Source of the DNA: Fervidobacterium changbaicum
GTDB taxonomy: Bacteria > Thermotogota > Thermotogae > Thermotogales > Fervidobacteriaceae
Direction: 5' to 3'
NCBI RefSeq assembly: GCF_004117075.1
Contig: NZ_CP026721.1
Location: 558,001 to 622,000, forward strand
Length of the DNA stretch: 64,000 nt
This document shows positions 50,708 through 59,764 of the stretch, piece after piece. The notes beneath the pieces are model-generated. The model did no database searches. It saw only the letters and a program-made list of their open reading frames with translations, and was not told where the DNA came from. Both the position numbers and the translations under genes were made by a program. Each line of letters opens with the position of its first letter. The stretch's first letter is position 1.

Positions 50708-53596
50708 TTGTTTGACTGGAACAAGTCTTTTATAGAACTGCAATTCCCCGTCTCGAAGCTGTCAAAAGAAAGCTATAAAGAAAGAAAATCAAATTTGGGA
50801 CAAACATTAACAGGACTTGGCAAATGGTGGGGCAGAAAGCCCCTTATTCTTGTTAGAGCGGCGCTGCTCGGATTGTTAATGCCGGTAAGCGACAATCCAA
50901 AAAAAGACATGGAGATGTTCTTAAAAGTAATGATGATGGACGAAGAAGGTCTGTGGCTTCGTAAAAAGCAACCTATCCCTGTCGAAGAAATATACGAAAA
51001 CTTGACCGATGAAGAAAGACAAAAATATTTCGAAACCAACGGTGGTAAACTTAAATACAAGGAAGGTATCACGAAAAGGGAAAGAGATGAGCTGCAAAAA
51101 CTCGTATTTAGCAGGCTTTCGTACGATGAAAAACTGAAGTACTGCCTAAGACCAGAAGAGGTTGACAACCTACCGGAACCATCGTGGGAGGTAATAAACC
51201 AGTATTTTGGAACAAATGCAAAGAACTTTCAGGAGTTCTTTCGGGAACTTGGAATGAAGAGATTTGGGCAAATTCCGACAGTGGGAGATTGCTTCTGCGG
51301 AGGGGGGAGCGTTCCATTCGAAGCCGCGAGGATGGGGTTGAACGTCTTTGCTTCTGATTTGAACCCCATTGCGATGCTCCTCACATGGGCTGCGCTAAAC
51401 ATATTGGGGAGTTCAGAAGAAGAGATTGAAAACTTAAGAGAATTTCAAAAAAAGATATTTGATCTTGCCGATGAACAAGTCACCGAATGGGGAATAGAGC
51501 ACAACGAACAGGGGCATAGGGCTGTTGCCTATCTATACTGCAACGAAACCATCTGTCCTGAATGCGGATGGAAAGTTCCGCTCGCACCTTCCTGGGTAAT
51601 TGGAAAAGGGACAAAAACTGTTGCGATATTGAAAGAAAATCACCAGACCAAGAGCTTCGATATTGAGATAAAGTCGAACGCAACCGCTGAAGAGATGCAA
51701 CTTGCAGAAAAAACAGGGACCGTGAAAGACGGAAATTTAGTATGTCCGCATTGTAAAGTCTCTACACCAATACCAGCCATTAGGAAAGACAGGATAAGAG
51801 AAGATGGCTCAGTAGAGTACGGCCTTCGCCAATGGGAACCTCACGAATTTCTACCCCGTCCAGACGATGTATTCCAAGAAAGACTCTACTGCATTAGATA
51901 TGAAAAACCGGATGGGGAAAGGTACTACACAGCCCCCACAAAAAAGGACTTAGAAAGAGAGGCAAAGGTTGTAGAACTACTTAAAGAAAGATTCACATCG
52001 TGGCAAGAGAAAGGGTATATTCCAAGCAGCAGAATTGAAGAAGGAGAAAAGACTCTCGAGCCTATAAGAACAAGAGGTTGGTCTTATTGGCACCAATTGT
52101 TCAATCCGAGGCAACTTCTTTTGCACGGACTTCTGATGGAACTGATTGACAAGCATGCAAAGACGCAGAAAGAAAAGGTGGTAGGACTACTGGGAGTAAA
52201 TAGGTGTTGCAACTGGAACAGTAAACTTTCTAAATGGAATCCTGCACCAGCTTCAGAAAAGGTTGAGGATACTTTTTACAATCAAGCCCTGAATACATTA
52301 TATGTTTACGGAGCCAGAAGCATGAAGTACTTAGCAAACAGTTGGTTTTTCGAGATATCGAGCTTTGATATAGAGGGTAATTCTGTTTCAATGGTCAGTG
52401 ATGCAAGAAATATTACGCATGTGTCAACAATTTGGCTCACCGATCCCCCTTACGCTGATGCAATCAATTATCACGAGCTTTCCGAATTCTTTCTTGCGTG
52501 GGATAAGAAATTGCTGCTCGATACTTTCCCAGATTGGTATGCCGATAGTAAGCGTGCCCTTGCTATAAAGGGAAGAGGGGAAGATTTTAAGCAGAGCATG
52601 GTGCAAGTCTACAAGAACCTTGCAAAACACATGCCGAACAACGGAATGCAGGTAATTATGTTCACTCACCAAGATGTCAGTGTGTGGGCAGACCTTGCCT
52701 TAATCTTATGGGCAGCAGGTCTCAGGGTCACAGCCGCTTGGAACATAGCAACGGAAACAGAATCTGCAGGTCTTAAGGAAGGCAACTATGTGAAAGGAAC
52801 AGTCCTTCTTGTCCTTCGCAAGCAGACTTCTGAGCAGACAGCGTACCTTGACGAGCTTTATCCCGAAATCGAACGCGAGGTTCAAAGACAAATAGAGATT
52901 ATGAGAGAACTGGACGATAAAGAGGACCCAAACTTCAGCGATCCGGATTACCTGCTTGCCGCTTACGCTGCTTCGCTCAAGGTGTTAACATCTTACAAGC
53001 GAATCGAAGACATTGATATCGAGTACGAGCTTTCAAGAAAGAGACTACCCGGAGAAGAATCGCCTATTGAGAAGATAATATATGAAGCTGTTAGGATTGC
53101 GTACGACTACATTGTTCCAAAAGGCTTTGATTCGTACACATGGAAAACACTCACGCCTGAAGAGAGGTTCTACATCAAAGGCTTAGACCTCGAGAAAGAT
53201 GGGATTTATCAAATCGGAGCTTATCAAGAATTGGCAAAAGGCTTTGGAGTTAAAGAGTACAAGGAGCTTCTTGCATCTACGAAGGCCAACCATGCAAGAT
53301 TGAAAACTGCACTGGAATTTGGAACACGAGGACTCAACAGTGACGATGGATTCAGTAATACCCTTCTAAGAAATGTGCTCGCAGCCTTGCATCAGGCTAT
53401 AAAGGCAGAAGACCCGTCAAGGGGAAAGAACTGGCTCAGAAACGAAGTTCCCAATTATTGGGGCCAGCGAACCACCATTGTTGAGATACTGGAATACATA
53501 TCTTCGTTGGGTAGCATAGACACCATGCCTCATTGGAAGGAAGAAGCAAAATACGCAAGACTCCTGGCAGAACTTGTGAAGAACGACGGAGTGTAA
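50708..53596 (+). CDS. DUF1156 adenine-specific DNA methyltransferase with zinc ribbons
   Basis: About 962 residues. The N-terminus (FPVSKLSKESYKERK...KWWGRKPL) is the DUF1156 module. SAM-binding motif I is DCFCGGGSVPFEA (about 193) with the acidic FASDLNP; catalytic DPPY is at about 578-581 (TDPPYADAINYHELSEFF). CNETICPECGW and LVCPHCK form one or two zinc ribbons. DPPY indicates N6-adenine methylation of DNA. I chose TTG at 50708 behind GGGGTGG; GTG at 50699 is possible. No HsdS-like specificity subunit is present. Confidence 0.9.
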   Translation: MFDWNKSFIELQFPVSKLSKESYKERKSNLGQTLTGLGKWWGRKPLILVRAALLGLLMPVSDNPKKDMEMFLKVMMMDEEGLWLRKKQPIPVEEIYENLTDEERQKYFETNGGKLKYKEGITKRERDELQKLVFSRLSYDEKLKYCLRPEEVDNLPEPSWEVINQYFGTNAKNFQEFFRELGMKRFGQIPTVGDCFCGGGSVPFEAARMGLNVFASDLNPIAMLLTWAALNILGSSEEEIENLREFQKKIFDLADEQVTEWGIEHNEQGHRAVAYLYCNETICPECGWKVPLAPSWVIGKGTKTVAILKENHQTKSFDIEIKSNATAEEMQLAEKTGTVKDGNLVCPHCKVSTPIPAIRKDRIREDGSVEYGLRQWEPHEFLPRPDDVFQERLYCIRYEKPDGERYYTAPTKKDLEREAKVVELLKERFTSWQEKGYIPSSRIEEGEKTLEPIRTRGWSYWHQLFNPRQLLLHGLLMELIDKHAKTQKEKVVGLLGVNRCCNWNSKLSKWNPAPASEKVEDTFYNQALNTLYVYGARSMKYLANSWFFEISSFDIEGNSVSMVSDARNITHVSTIWLTDPPYADAINYHELSEFFLAWDKKLLLDTFPDWYADSKRALAIKGRGEDFKQSMVQVYKNLAKHMPNNGMQVIMFTHQDVSVWADLALILWAAGLRVTAAWNIATETESAGLKEGNYVKGTVLLVLRKQTSEQTAYLDELYPEIEREVQRQIEIMRELDDKEDPNFSDPDYLLAAYAASLKVLTSYKRIEDIDIEYELSRKRLPGEESPIEKIIYEAVRIAYDYIVPKGFDSYTWKTLTPEERFYIKGLDLEKDGIYQIGAYQELAKGFGVKEYKELLASTKANHARLKTALEFGTRGLNSDDGFSNTLLRNVLAALHQAIKAEDPSRGKNWLRNEVPNYWGQRTTIVEILEYISSLGSIDTMPHWKEEAKYARLLAELVKNDGV

Positions 53597-53642
53597 TGGA
53601 TAGTATTTTCCTTAAAAGATTTCAGAGAGTGGGGATTGATGG

Positions 53643-56366
53643 ATGATTTACCGTTATTCGTCAAGAAGAACAAGGCTCGACTCGCACTTTTTAAACGAAA
53701 AGTTGAAAAACGCTGTCAGCTACGATCGAATAGCTGGTTATTTCAGTTCTTCCATCATCGAGGTTGCAGGGGAGGCAATTGAAAATATCGAAGGTGTCTG
53801 TAGGGTGGTGTGCAATTCTGAGCTTCAGAAGGACGACTTTGTAACAATAAGCGCAGCTGTTAACGGACTGCGCAGGGAATGGTGTGCGGCAAAACCAGAG
53901 GAAAAATACAACAACATTCCTGAAAGGCTGAAAAAGCTTTACGAACTTATAAGAAGTGGCAAACTGCAGATAAAGGTCGTCCCAAACGATGTTTTTGGAC
54001 TAATCCATGGTAAAGCGGGTGTGATAACTTTTAAAGACGGTCGGAAAACAGCGTTTATCGGTAGTGTGAATGAAACTCTCACAGGATGGAAGTTGAATTA
54101 TGAGATCCTCTGGGAAGATGATTCGCCAGAAGCTGTAGACTGGGTCCAGGAGGAATTCGACCATTTTTGGAACAGTCCATACGCTGTTGCACTTCCGGAA
54201 TTCGTGGTGGAGGATATCAAAAGAATCTCCGAAAGAAAAGTGATTTACTCCGTAGACGAATGGAAACAATCCCCCGAGCCTGCGTCCACGGTAGTTGAAT
54301 CACCGATTTATAGAGAAGAATTGGGATTGTGGGAACATCAAAAGTATTTCATAAGTCTTGCTTTTGAAAGTCATAAAAAGAACGGGGCAAGGTATGTGCT
54401 TGCAGATACAGTTGGGCTTGGAAAAACTATCCAGCTTGCGTTGGCTGCTCAGCTGATGGCTCTCTACGGTGATAAGCCAATCCTTGTAATTGCACCAAAG
54501 ACTTTAATATGGCAGTGGCAGGATGAATTATACAACCTTTTGGATATGCCTTCAGCCGTTTGGGATGGTAAAGGTTGGGTTGATGAGAACGGTATAAAGT
54601 ACCCTGCTAATGGCTATACAGCCATAAAGAAATGTCCAAGGCGTATTGGTATAGTTCCGCAAAGTCTGATAACAGCGAAATCTGAACAGGTTCAGGAACT
54701 TTTGAATCTTGATTACGAATGTGTAATTGTTGACGAAGCACACCGGGCAAGGCGAAAGAACTTGGGACCGGGAAGAGAGAATGAAAAGCCCATCCCTAAT
54801 AATTTGATGAAGTTCTTGCTTGAGATTTCTAAGCGTACTAAGAGTATGCTTTTAGCAACCGCAACACCTGTGCAACTTTATCCAATTGAAGCCTGGGATT
54901 TACTATATATACTTGCTCAGGGTAGTGATGCTGTTTTAGGGAATGTTTACAGCATGTGGCAGAGGTATCCTCAAAGAGCGTTGGACTTAATCACTGGTAA
55001 AGAAGTAATTGACCGCGCTGATGTTTCGGAGTATTGGGAATGGATCAGAAACCCGTTTCCTCCTGCATCTGAGGATGAAACAACGTTTGGGTTTGTAAGG
55101 AAACAGCTAAGAATGGCGGACAATGAGTTCGTCATAAAACCGGATGCACTTGATAGATTGGATGAGCAAGACCGCTTGCGAATCGAAAAGCGAATTCGCA
55201 GGATTATCGATAACGATTTTTTGATGAATCACAATCCCTTTATCAGGCATATCGTAAGAAGGACGAGGAGTTATCTTGAAAACAATGTAAATCCCGAGAC
55301 AGGAGAACCGTATCTGAAAAACATAGAAGTTGTTTTGATGGGCGAAAGAGACGACGAAGCCATTATCCTACCTCCGTATCTCCAAGAAGCCTATAATTAC
55401 GCAGAAAAATTCTGCGAATTGCTAAAAGAACGTACGAAAATCGTTGGCTTTTTCAAAACTCTGCTTTTAAGAAGAATGGGAAGTACGATGATAGCAGGAA
55501 AGCTCACTGCTGAGAGAATATTGAGTAATTGGCACTATTTATTGGTAGAAGAGGACTATGAAGGTGAAGAGAACGAAGACGAACTGCAAAGTCCATCAGA
55601 AGAACTGAGCCTAACAAATGAAGAAAGAGAATGCCTCGAAAATTTAATTGAGACGCTCAATCTGAACCAAGAAAGAGACCCCAAATACAACCTTGCTTTA
55701 AAGTTACTGCTGGAAGATAAATGGATAGAGCGTGGATGCATTATCTTTTCTCAGTACTACGATTCTGCGTACTGGATAGCTGAGAGTCTATCCGAGGACA
55801 TCCAAGGCATGAAAATAGGACTTTACGCAGGTGGTGAAAAGTCTGGAGTATTTGTTAACGGCGTTTTTGAGAGGAAAGATAAGGAAGATTTAAAACAAAT
55901 GGTTAGAAGACATGAACTGAAAATTTTGGTTAGTACGGATGCCGCGAGCGAGGGATTGAATCTTCAAACATTAGGTACACTTATTAACCTTGACTTGCCC
56001 TGGAATCCAACAAGGCTCGAGCAGCGAAAGGGAAGAATCCAGCGCATAGGACAGGTTTACGATAAGGTGTACATTTACAATATGAGGTACAAAGGGTCGG
56101 TTGAAGATAGAGTCCATCAGTTGCTTAGTCAGAGGTTTGAGAATATCTACAACATGTTCGGACAAATCCCAGACGTTTTGGAAGATGTCTGGGTTCACGT
56201 AGCGCTGAATGAGATTGAGGAAGCGAAAAAGAAAATTGATGCTCTTCCAACAAAACACCCGTTTGAATTGCGTTACCACGATCACATCGGTAGAATTAGT
56301 TGGGAAAATTGCGCTGTTGTGCTCGATAACAAGGAAAGAAAGAAGCACTTGTTATCCGGATGGTAG
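53643..56366 (+). CDS. PLD-like domain fused to SNF2-type helicase
   Basis: 907 residues. The N-terminal ~190 residues resemble a phospholipase-D/HKD fold with His122, Lys124 and the GSVNET segment (140-145); the HKD aspartate is not evident, so nuclease activity is uncertain. Then a Snf2 ATPase: Walker A DTVGLGKT (255-262), DEAHRAR, LATATPV, and the helicase C half with STDAASEGLNLQ...DLPWNPTRLEQRKGRIQRIGQ. It would translocate on DNA. It follows the methyltransferase by 46 nt and is the best candidate effector of the block. Confidence 0.9.
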   Translation: MIYRYSSRRTRLDSHFLNEKLKNAVSYDRIAGYFSSSIIEVAGEAIENIEGVCRVVCNSELQKDDFVTISAAVNGLRREWCAAKPEEKYNNIPERLKKLYELIRSGKLQIKVVPNDVFGLIHGKAGVITFKDGRKTAFIGSVNETLTGWKLNYEILWEDDSPEAVDWVQEEFDHFWNSPYAVALPEFVVEDIKRISERKVIYSVDEWKQSPEPASTVVESPIYREELGLWEHQKYFISLAFESHKKNGARYVLADTVGLGKTIQLALAAQLMALYGDKPILVIAPKTLIWQWQDELYNLLDMPSAVWDGKGWVDENGIKYPANGYTAIKKCPRRIGIVPQSLITAKSEQVQELLNLDYECVIVDEAHRARRKNLGPGRENEKPIPNNLMKFLLEISKRTKSMLLATATPVQLYPIEAWDLLYILAQGSDAVLGNVYSMWQRYPQRALDLITGKEVIDRADVSEYWEWIRNPFPPASEDETTFGFVRKQLRMADNEFVIKPDALDRLDEQDRLRIEKRIRRIIDNDFLMNHNPFIRHIVRRTRSYLENNVNPETGEPYLKNIEVVLMGERDDEAIILPPYLQEAYNYAEKFCELLKERTKIVGFFKTLLLRRMGSTMIAGKLTAERILSNWHYLLVEEDYEGEENEDELQSPSEELSLTNEERECLENLIETLNLNQERDPKYNLALKLLLEDKWIERGCIIFSQYYDSAYWIAESLSEDIQGMKIGLYAGGEKSGVFVNGVFERKDKEDLKQMVRRHELKILVSTDAASEGLNLQTLGTLINLDLPWNPTRLEQRKGRIQRIGQVYDKVYIYNMRYKGSVEDRVHQLLSQRFENIYNMFGQIPDVLEDVWVHVALNEIEEAKKKIDALPTKHPFELRYHDHIGRISWENCAVVLDNKERKKHLLSGW

Positions 56367-56400
56367 TCGAGTGCGCGTACAAAGGAGCGAAAAATACTCA

Positions 56401-56406
56401 TATAAT
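56401..56406 (+). promoter_or_regulatory. Possible -10 for the zinc-finger/PH-like gene
   Basis: TATAAT 30 bp before the start codon; TACAAA (56378-56383) is a poor -35 at 17-bp spacing. It could give this gene its own expression apart from the helicase operon. Confidence 0.4.
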
Positions 56407-56436
56407 AAGAGTCACATTTTTCCGGAGGCGAGGTCT

Positions 56437-57276
56437 ATGGGAGATTGCATTTACTGTGGCAGACCTGCGGGGCTTTTAAGAAAGTTTCATCCAGAGTGTA
56501 AAGAGAGGTACGAAAATACTTGGAACACAATGATCTATAAAGCTAAGAGCTCAGCACTTGGCTTAAGTCAGATGGATAATCTGGAGAACGAACTTCGCAA
56601 TCTGGCAAAGCAAGGCTACGTTCCAGAACATAAAATAAGAGAGGCTATCGTTTCAGGCTGGGAAGAAGCTGTGCAACATTTTCTGGAAGATGGGCAGCTG
56701 GACAAGCAGGAAGAAGAGAAACTACTCAAGTTCATACAGTATTTTGGATTGAGCCAGTATGAATTAGATAAGAACGGAATGTACACCCGTCTTGTTCAAG
56801 CTGCCGTACTGCGCGACGTGTTAGAAGGTAAGGTTCCACAGCGTCTCACGGTAGCTGGGACTTTGCCTTTTAACTTTCAAAAGAACGAAAGCTTGGTTTG
56901 GGTCTTTAAAAGTGTCAAGTATTATGAGCAAAGGACTCGAAGGGAATACGTCGGCGCAAGCCAAGGAGTGAGCATTCGAATTGCGAGGGGTGTCTACTAC
57001 CGTGTTGGAGGTTTTAAAGGCTATCCTATCGAAAAAGTCGAGAAGGTCCACGTAGATACTGGGATGCTCGCAATCACTACGAAACATATATACTTTCACG
57101 GTTCTGTAAAAAGCTTCAGGATACCTTATTCCAAAATTGTTTCGTTCACACCTTACTCGGATGGATTTGGAATTAATAAGGACGCTGCAAGTGCTAAGCC
57201 CCAAATCTTTGAAACAGGAGATGGATGGTTTGTGTACAATCTTGTGGTGAATCTCGCAAGAGGAGATTTCAATTGA
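56437..57276 (+). CDS. Zinc-finger protein with C-terminal PH-like domain, hypothetical
   Basis: 279 residues. The start (CIYCGRPAGLLRKFHPEC) is a short zinc-finger-like Cys2-His-Cys motif. A helical region follows (about 40-130). The last ~130 residues have the beta-rich pattern of a bacterial PH/GRAM-like domain (GMLAITTKHIYFHGSVKSFRIPYSKIVSFTPYSDGFGI). I do not know a named family. GGAGGCGAGG precedes the ATG; a longer in-frame reading frame upstream only overlaps the helicase end. It closes the accessory block and may be a sensor or adaptor. Confidence 0.78.
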   Translation: MGDCIYCGRPAGLLRKFHPECKERYENTWNTMIYKAKSSALGLSQMDNLENELRNLAKQGYVPEHKIREAIVSGWEEAVQHFLEDGQLDKQEEEKLLKFIQYFGLSQYELDKNGMYTRLVQAAVLRDVLEGKVPQRLTVAGTLPFNFQKNESLVWVFKSVKYYEQRTRREYVGASQGVSIRIARGVYYRVGGFKGYPIEKVEKVHVDTGMLAITTKHIYFHGSVKSFRIPYSKIVSFTPYSDGFGINKDAASAKPQIFETGDGWFVYNLVVNLARGDFN

Positions 57277-57349
57277 TTTAATGAATATTCAGGGAATGGT
57301 GCAGCACGTAAAAAAGCCAAATTTTCACCAACTCTTAACTTGATAGAAT

Positions 57350-57378
57350 TTGTAAAAAATAAGATTTTGGTCTATAAT
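57350..57378 (+). promoter_or_regulatory. Promoter for clpX
   Basis: TTGTAA (57350-57355), 17-bp spacer, TATAAT (57373-57378), 68 bp before the clpX start codon. Confidence 0.65.
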
Positions 57379-57446
57379 ATCCTTAAGACTGTAAAAGCGA
57401 CTACTGTTTTAAAAAAACGAACCGCATAAATGTAAGGAGGTAAAGC

Positions 57447-58679
57447 ATGGCACAAAAGTTCTGTTCATTTTGTGGAAGAGCTGCGGATAAGGTAGAAAAG
57501 CTCATCGCAGGACCCGGAAATGTGTATATTTGTAGCGAGTGTGTGGAGTTGTTCCACGATATTCTTCAAAGCGACAAGAAGATAAAACCAACGAAGTTCG
57601 GAACAAGAGACAGAAAAGAGCTTCCAACACCATCGCAGATAAAAAGCGAGCTTGACAAGTACGTTATAGGGCAAGAACGCGTGAAAAGGATTCTTTCCGT
57701 GGCAGTCTATAACCACTACAAGCGAGTGTTCTTCGGAAAAGATACCTCTGATGTCGAAATTGAGAAATCAAATATCATACTCATTGGACCAACTGGAAGT
57801 GGGAAGACACTCATGGCAAGGATTCTTGCAAAGATCTTAGATGTACCTTTTGCAATAGCCGATGCCACACCACTGACAGAAGCCGGATACGTCGGTGAAG
57901 ACGTCGAAAACGTCGTTTTGAGGCTCCTTGAAGTGACAAACTTTGATGTCGAGCGTGCACAGTACGGTATCATATACATAGATGAAATCGACAAGATAGC
58001 AAGGAAATCTCCAAATCCGTCTATCACCAGGGATGTTAGTGGCGAAGGCGTTCAAAAAGGTTTACTCAAAATCGTGGAAGGAACTATAGCCAACGTTCCA
58101 CCACAAGGTGGTAGAAAGCATCCATACCAAGAATTCATCAAGGTTGACACCACAAATATATTATTCATCGTTGGCGGTGCATTCGATGGGTTGGATGAAA
58201 TAATCAAAAGAAGGATAGAAGGCAGTGCGATCGGATTCAACGCACCAGTGAAGAGCAAAGAACAGATGCGACTCGGTGAAATCTTGAAACACGTTACTCC
58301 CGACGACTTGGTCCAATACGGTCTCATGCCAGAGTTTGTAGGCAGGTTCCCCGTAATTGGTACACTCGATGATCTTAGTGTCGATGACTTGGTCAGGATT
58401 TTAAAAGAGCCCAAAAACGCAGTCTTAAAACAGTACAAGAAACTTTTTGAAATAGACGGTGTTGAACTCGAAGTTGAGGAAAGAGCGCTTTACGCAATAG
58501 CCAAGGAGGCTTTGAGGCGAGGAACAGGAGCAAGGGCTCTGAAGAGCGTCTTTGAAGAAGTGATGATTGATATCATGTTTGATATTCCCGATTTGAAAGC
58601 TGTTGAAAAGGTTGTCGTCACGGAAGAGTGTGTCACAAAGCGTGAGCGTCCGAAAATATACATGAAAGAAACAGCTTGA
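57447..58679 (+). CDS. clpX: ATP-dependent Clp protease ATP-binding subunit ClpX
   Basis: 410 residues, full length. N-terminal C4 zinc-binding domain (CSFCGR...[10 protein letters not shown]), Walker A GPTGSGKT, Walker [12 protein letters not shown], the pore loop GYVGEDVE, and the sensor GRFPVIG. It unfolds substrates for ClpP; clpP is not in the window. GTAAGGAGGTAAAGC precedes the ATG. Confidence 0.98.
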   Translation: MAQKFCSFCGRAADKVEKLIAGPGNVYICSECVELFHDILQSDKKIKPTKFGTRDRKELPTPSQIKSELDKYVIGQERVKRILSVAVYNHYKRVFFGKDTSDVEIEKSNIILIGPTGSGKTLMARILAKILDVPFAIADATPLTEAGYVGEDVENVVLRLLEVTNFDVERAQYGIIYIDEIDKIARKSPNPSITRDVSGEGVQKGLLKIVEGTIANVPPQGGRKHPYQEFIKVDTTNILFIVGGAFDGLDEIIKRRIEGSAIGFNAPVKSKEQMRLGEILKHVTPDDLVQYGLMPEFVGRFPVIGTLDDLSVDDLVRILKEPKNAVLKQYKKLFEIDGVELEVEERALYAIAKEALRRGTGARALKSVFEEVMIDIMFDIPDLKAVEKVVVTEECVTKRERPKIYMKETA

Positions 58680-58720
58680 CGTAGTTGTAAAACTGCTTAC
58701 AGAAGACGAAGGTGTTGTAG

Positions 58721-59737
58721 ATGATAGTGCTTGGAATAGAGACAAGCTGTGATGAAACGTCTGTGGCTTTGGTTGAAGATAACAAGGTTTTAGCAAACCT
58801 TGTCTACTCCCAGATATCAACGCACAAAAAATTCGGTGGTGTGGTACCAGAAATAGCAGCGAGGGAGCATTTGAAAAAGCTCCCCGCTCTTTTTAATCAA
58901 TTACTTACAGAAACGCAAGTCGATATGATGCAAGTGGATGGAATCGCCGTTACAAAAGGTCCCGGACTTATAGGAGCTCTACTCGTTGGTGTGTCATTTG
59001 CGAAGGGATTAGCACTGAGGTATCGAAAAAAACTCGTTGGAGTAAACCACATAGTTGGCCATGTCTACGCAAACCACCTGGTCTACCCTGAACTAAAACC
59101 TCCGTACGTTGTACTTATGGTTTCAGGTGGTCATACTCTAATACTAAAAACTGAAGATGATTTCAGTGTAAAATTGCTTGGTAGAAGCGTCGATGATGCC
59201 GTAGGAGAGGCGTTTGATAAAATCGCAAGACTTTTGGGATTGGGCTATCCTGGAGGTCCAGAGATAGACAAGATAGCCAAGACAGGCAATCCGAAAGCTT
59301 TCAATTTTCCAAGACCAAAAATGCACGATAGCGACTACGATTTCAGTTTTTCAGGACTGAAAACATCTGTGCTGTACGAAATCAAAAGGCTTCAAGCGAG
59401 CAACGTTTCTGAGCTTCCTATAAGTGACCTTGCCGCGAGTGCACAGGAAGCTATGATAGATGTTCTGCTTTACAAAGTCACGAAAGCTGCAAAGGACAAC
59501 GATGTTCGCAAAATCGTACTGGCAGGTGGCGTTGCAGCAAACAGCAGGTTGAGAGAAAAATTGAACGAATATACCTCGGAATTTGAGTTCTACATTCCTC
59601 CGCTTGAATTCTGTTCTGACAATGCAGCGATGATAGCAAGAGCCGGGCTGGAGTTACTAAAAAATGGTGTGGACCACGGCTTGATGCTCGAACCTGTTCC
59701 GAACTTATTTGAGATGGATGAAATAGCGATAGGTTAA
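58721..59737 (+). CDS. tsaD: tRNA N6-threonylcarbamoyladenosine transferase TsaD
   Basis: 338 residues, ASKHA fold. GIETSCDETS at the start, the metal-binding NHIVGHVYANH, VSGGHT, DDAVGEAFDKIARLLGLGYPGGP, and AGGVAANSRLR. It installs t6A37 on ANN-decoding tRNAs with TsaB/TsaE. It follows clpX on the same strand. Confidence 0.97.
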   Translation: MIVLGIETSCDETSVALVEDNKVLANLVYSQISTHKKFGGVVPEIAAREHLKKLPALFNQLLTETQVDMMQVDGIAVTKGPGLIGALLVGVSFAKGLALRYRKKLVGVNHIVGHVYANHLVYPELKPPYVVLMVSGGHTLILKTEDDFSVKLLGRSVDDAVGEAFDKIARLLGLGYPGGPEIDKIAKTGNPKAFNFPRPKMHDSDYDFSFSGLKTSVLYEIKRLQASNVSELPISDLAASAQEAMIDVLLYKVTKAAKDNDVRKIVLAGGVAANSRLREKLNEYTSEFEFYIPPLEFCSDNAAMIARAGLELLKNGVDHGLMLEPVPNLFEMDEIAIG

Positions 59738-59764
59738 TAAACTAAAAGATGTGGTGAATGAGTC

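Noticed and set aside
56209-56436. Longer N-terminal extension of the zinc-finger/PH-like gene
   Set aside because: The extension overlaps the helicase end in another frame, while ATG 56437 has a strong ribosome site and starts right at the zinc motif.
46999-57276. Block considered as BREX, DISARM or Type I restriction-modification
   Set aside because: No PglZ, BrxL, DUF1998, HsdS or HsdR-type protein is present; only the methylase and helicase functions overlap.
57277-57349. Terminator after the zinc-finger/PH-like gene
   Set aside because: No stable hairpin followed by a T-run found; termination there remains unexplained.
46779-57446. Search for integrase, transposase, att repeats or a tRNA beside the accessory block
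   Set aside because: No recombinase gene and no clear flanking direct repeat seen; the block looks inserted but its mechanism is not visible.
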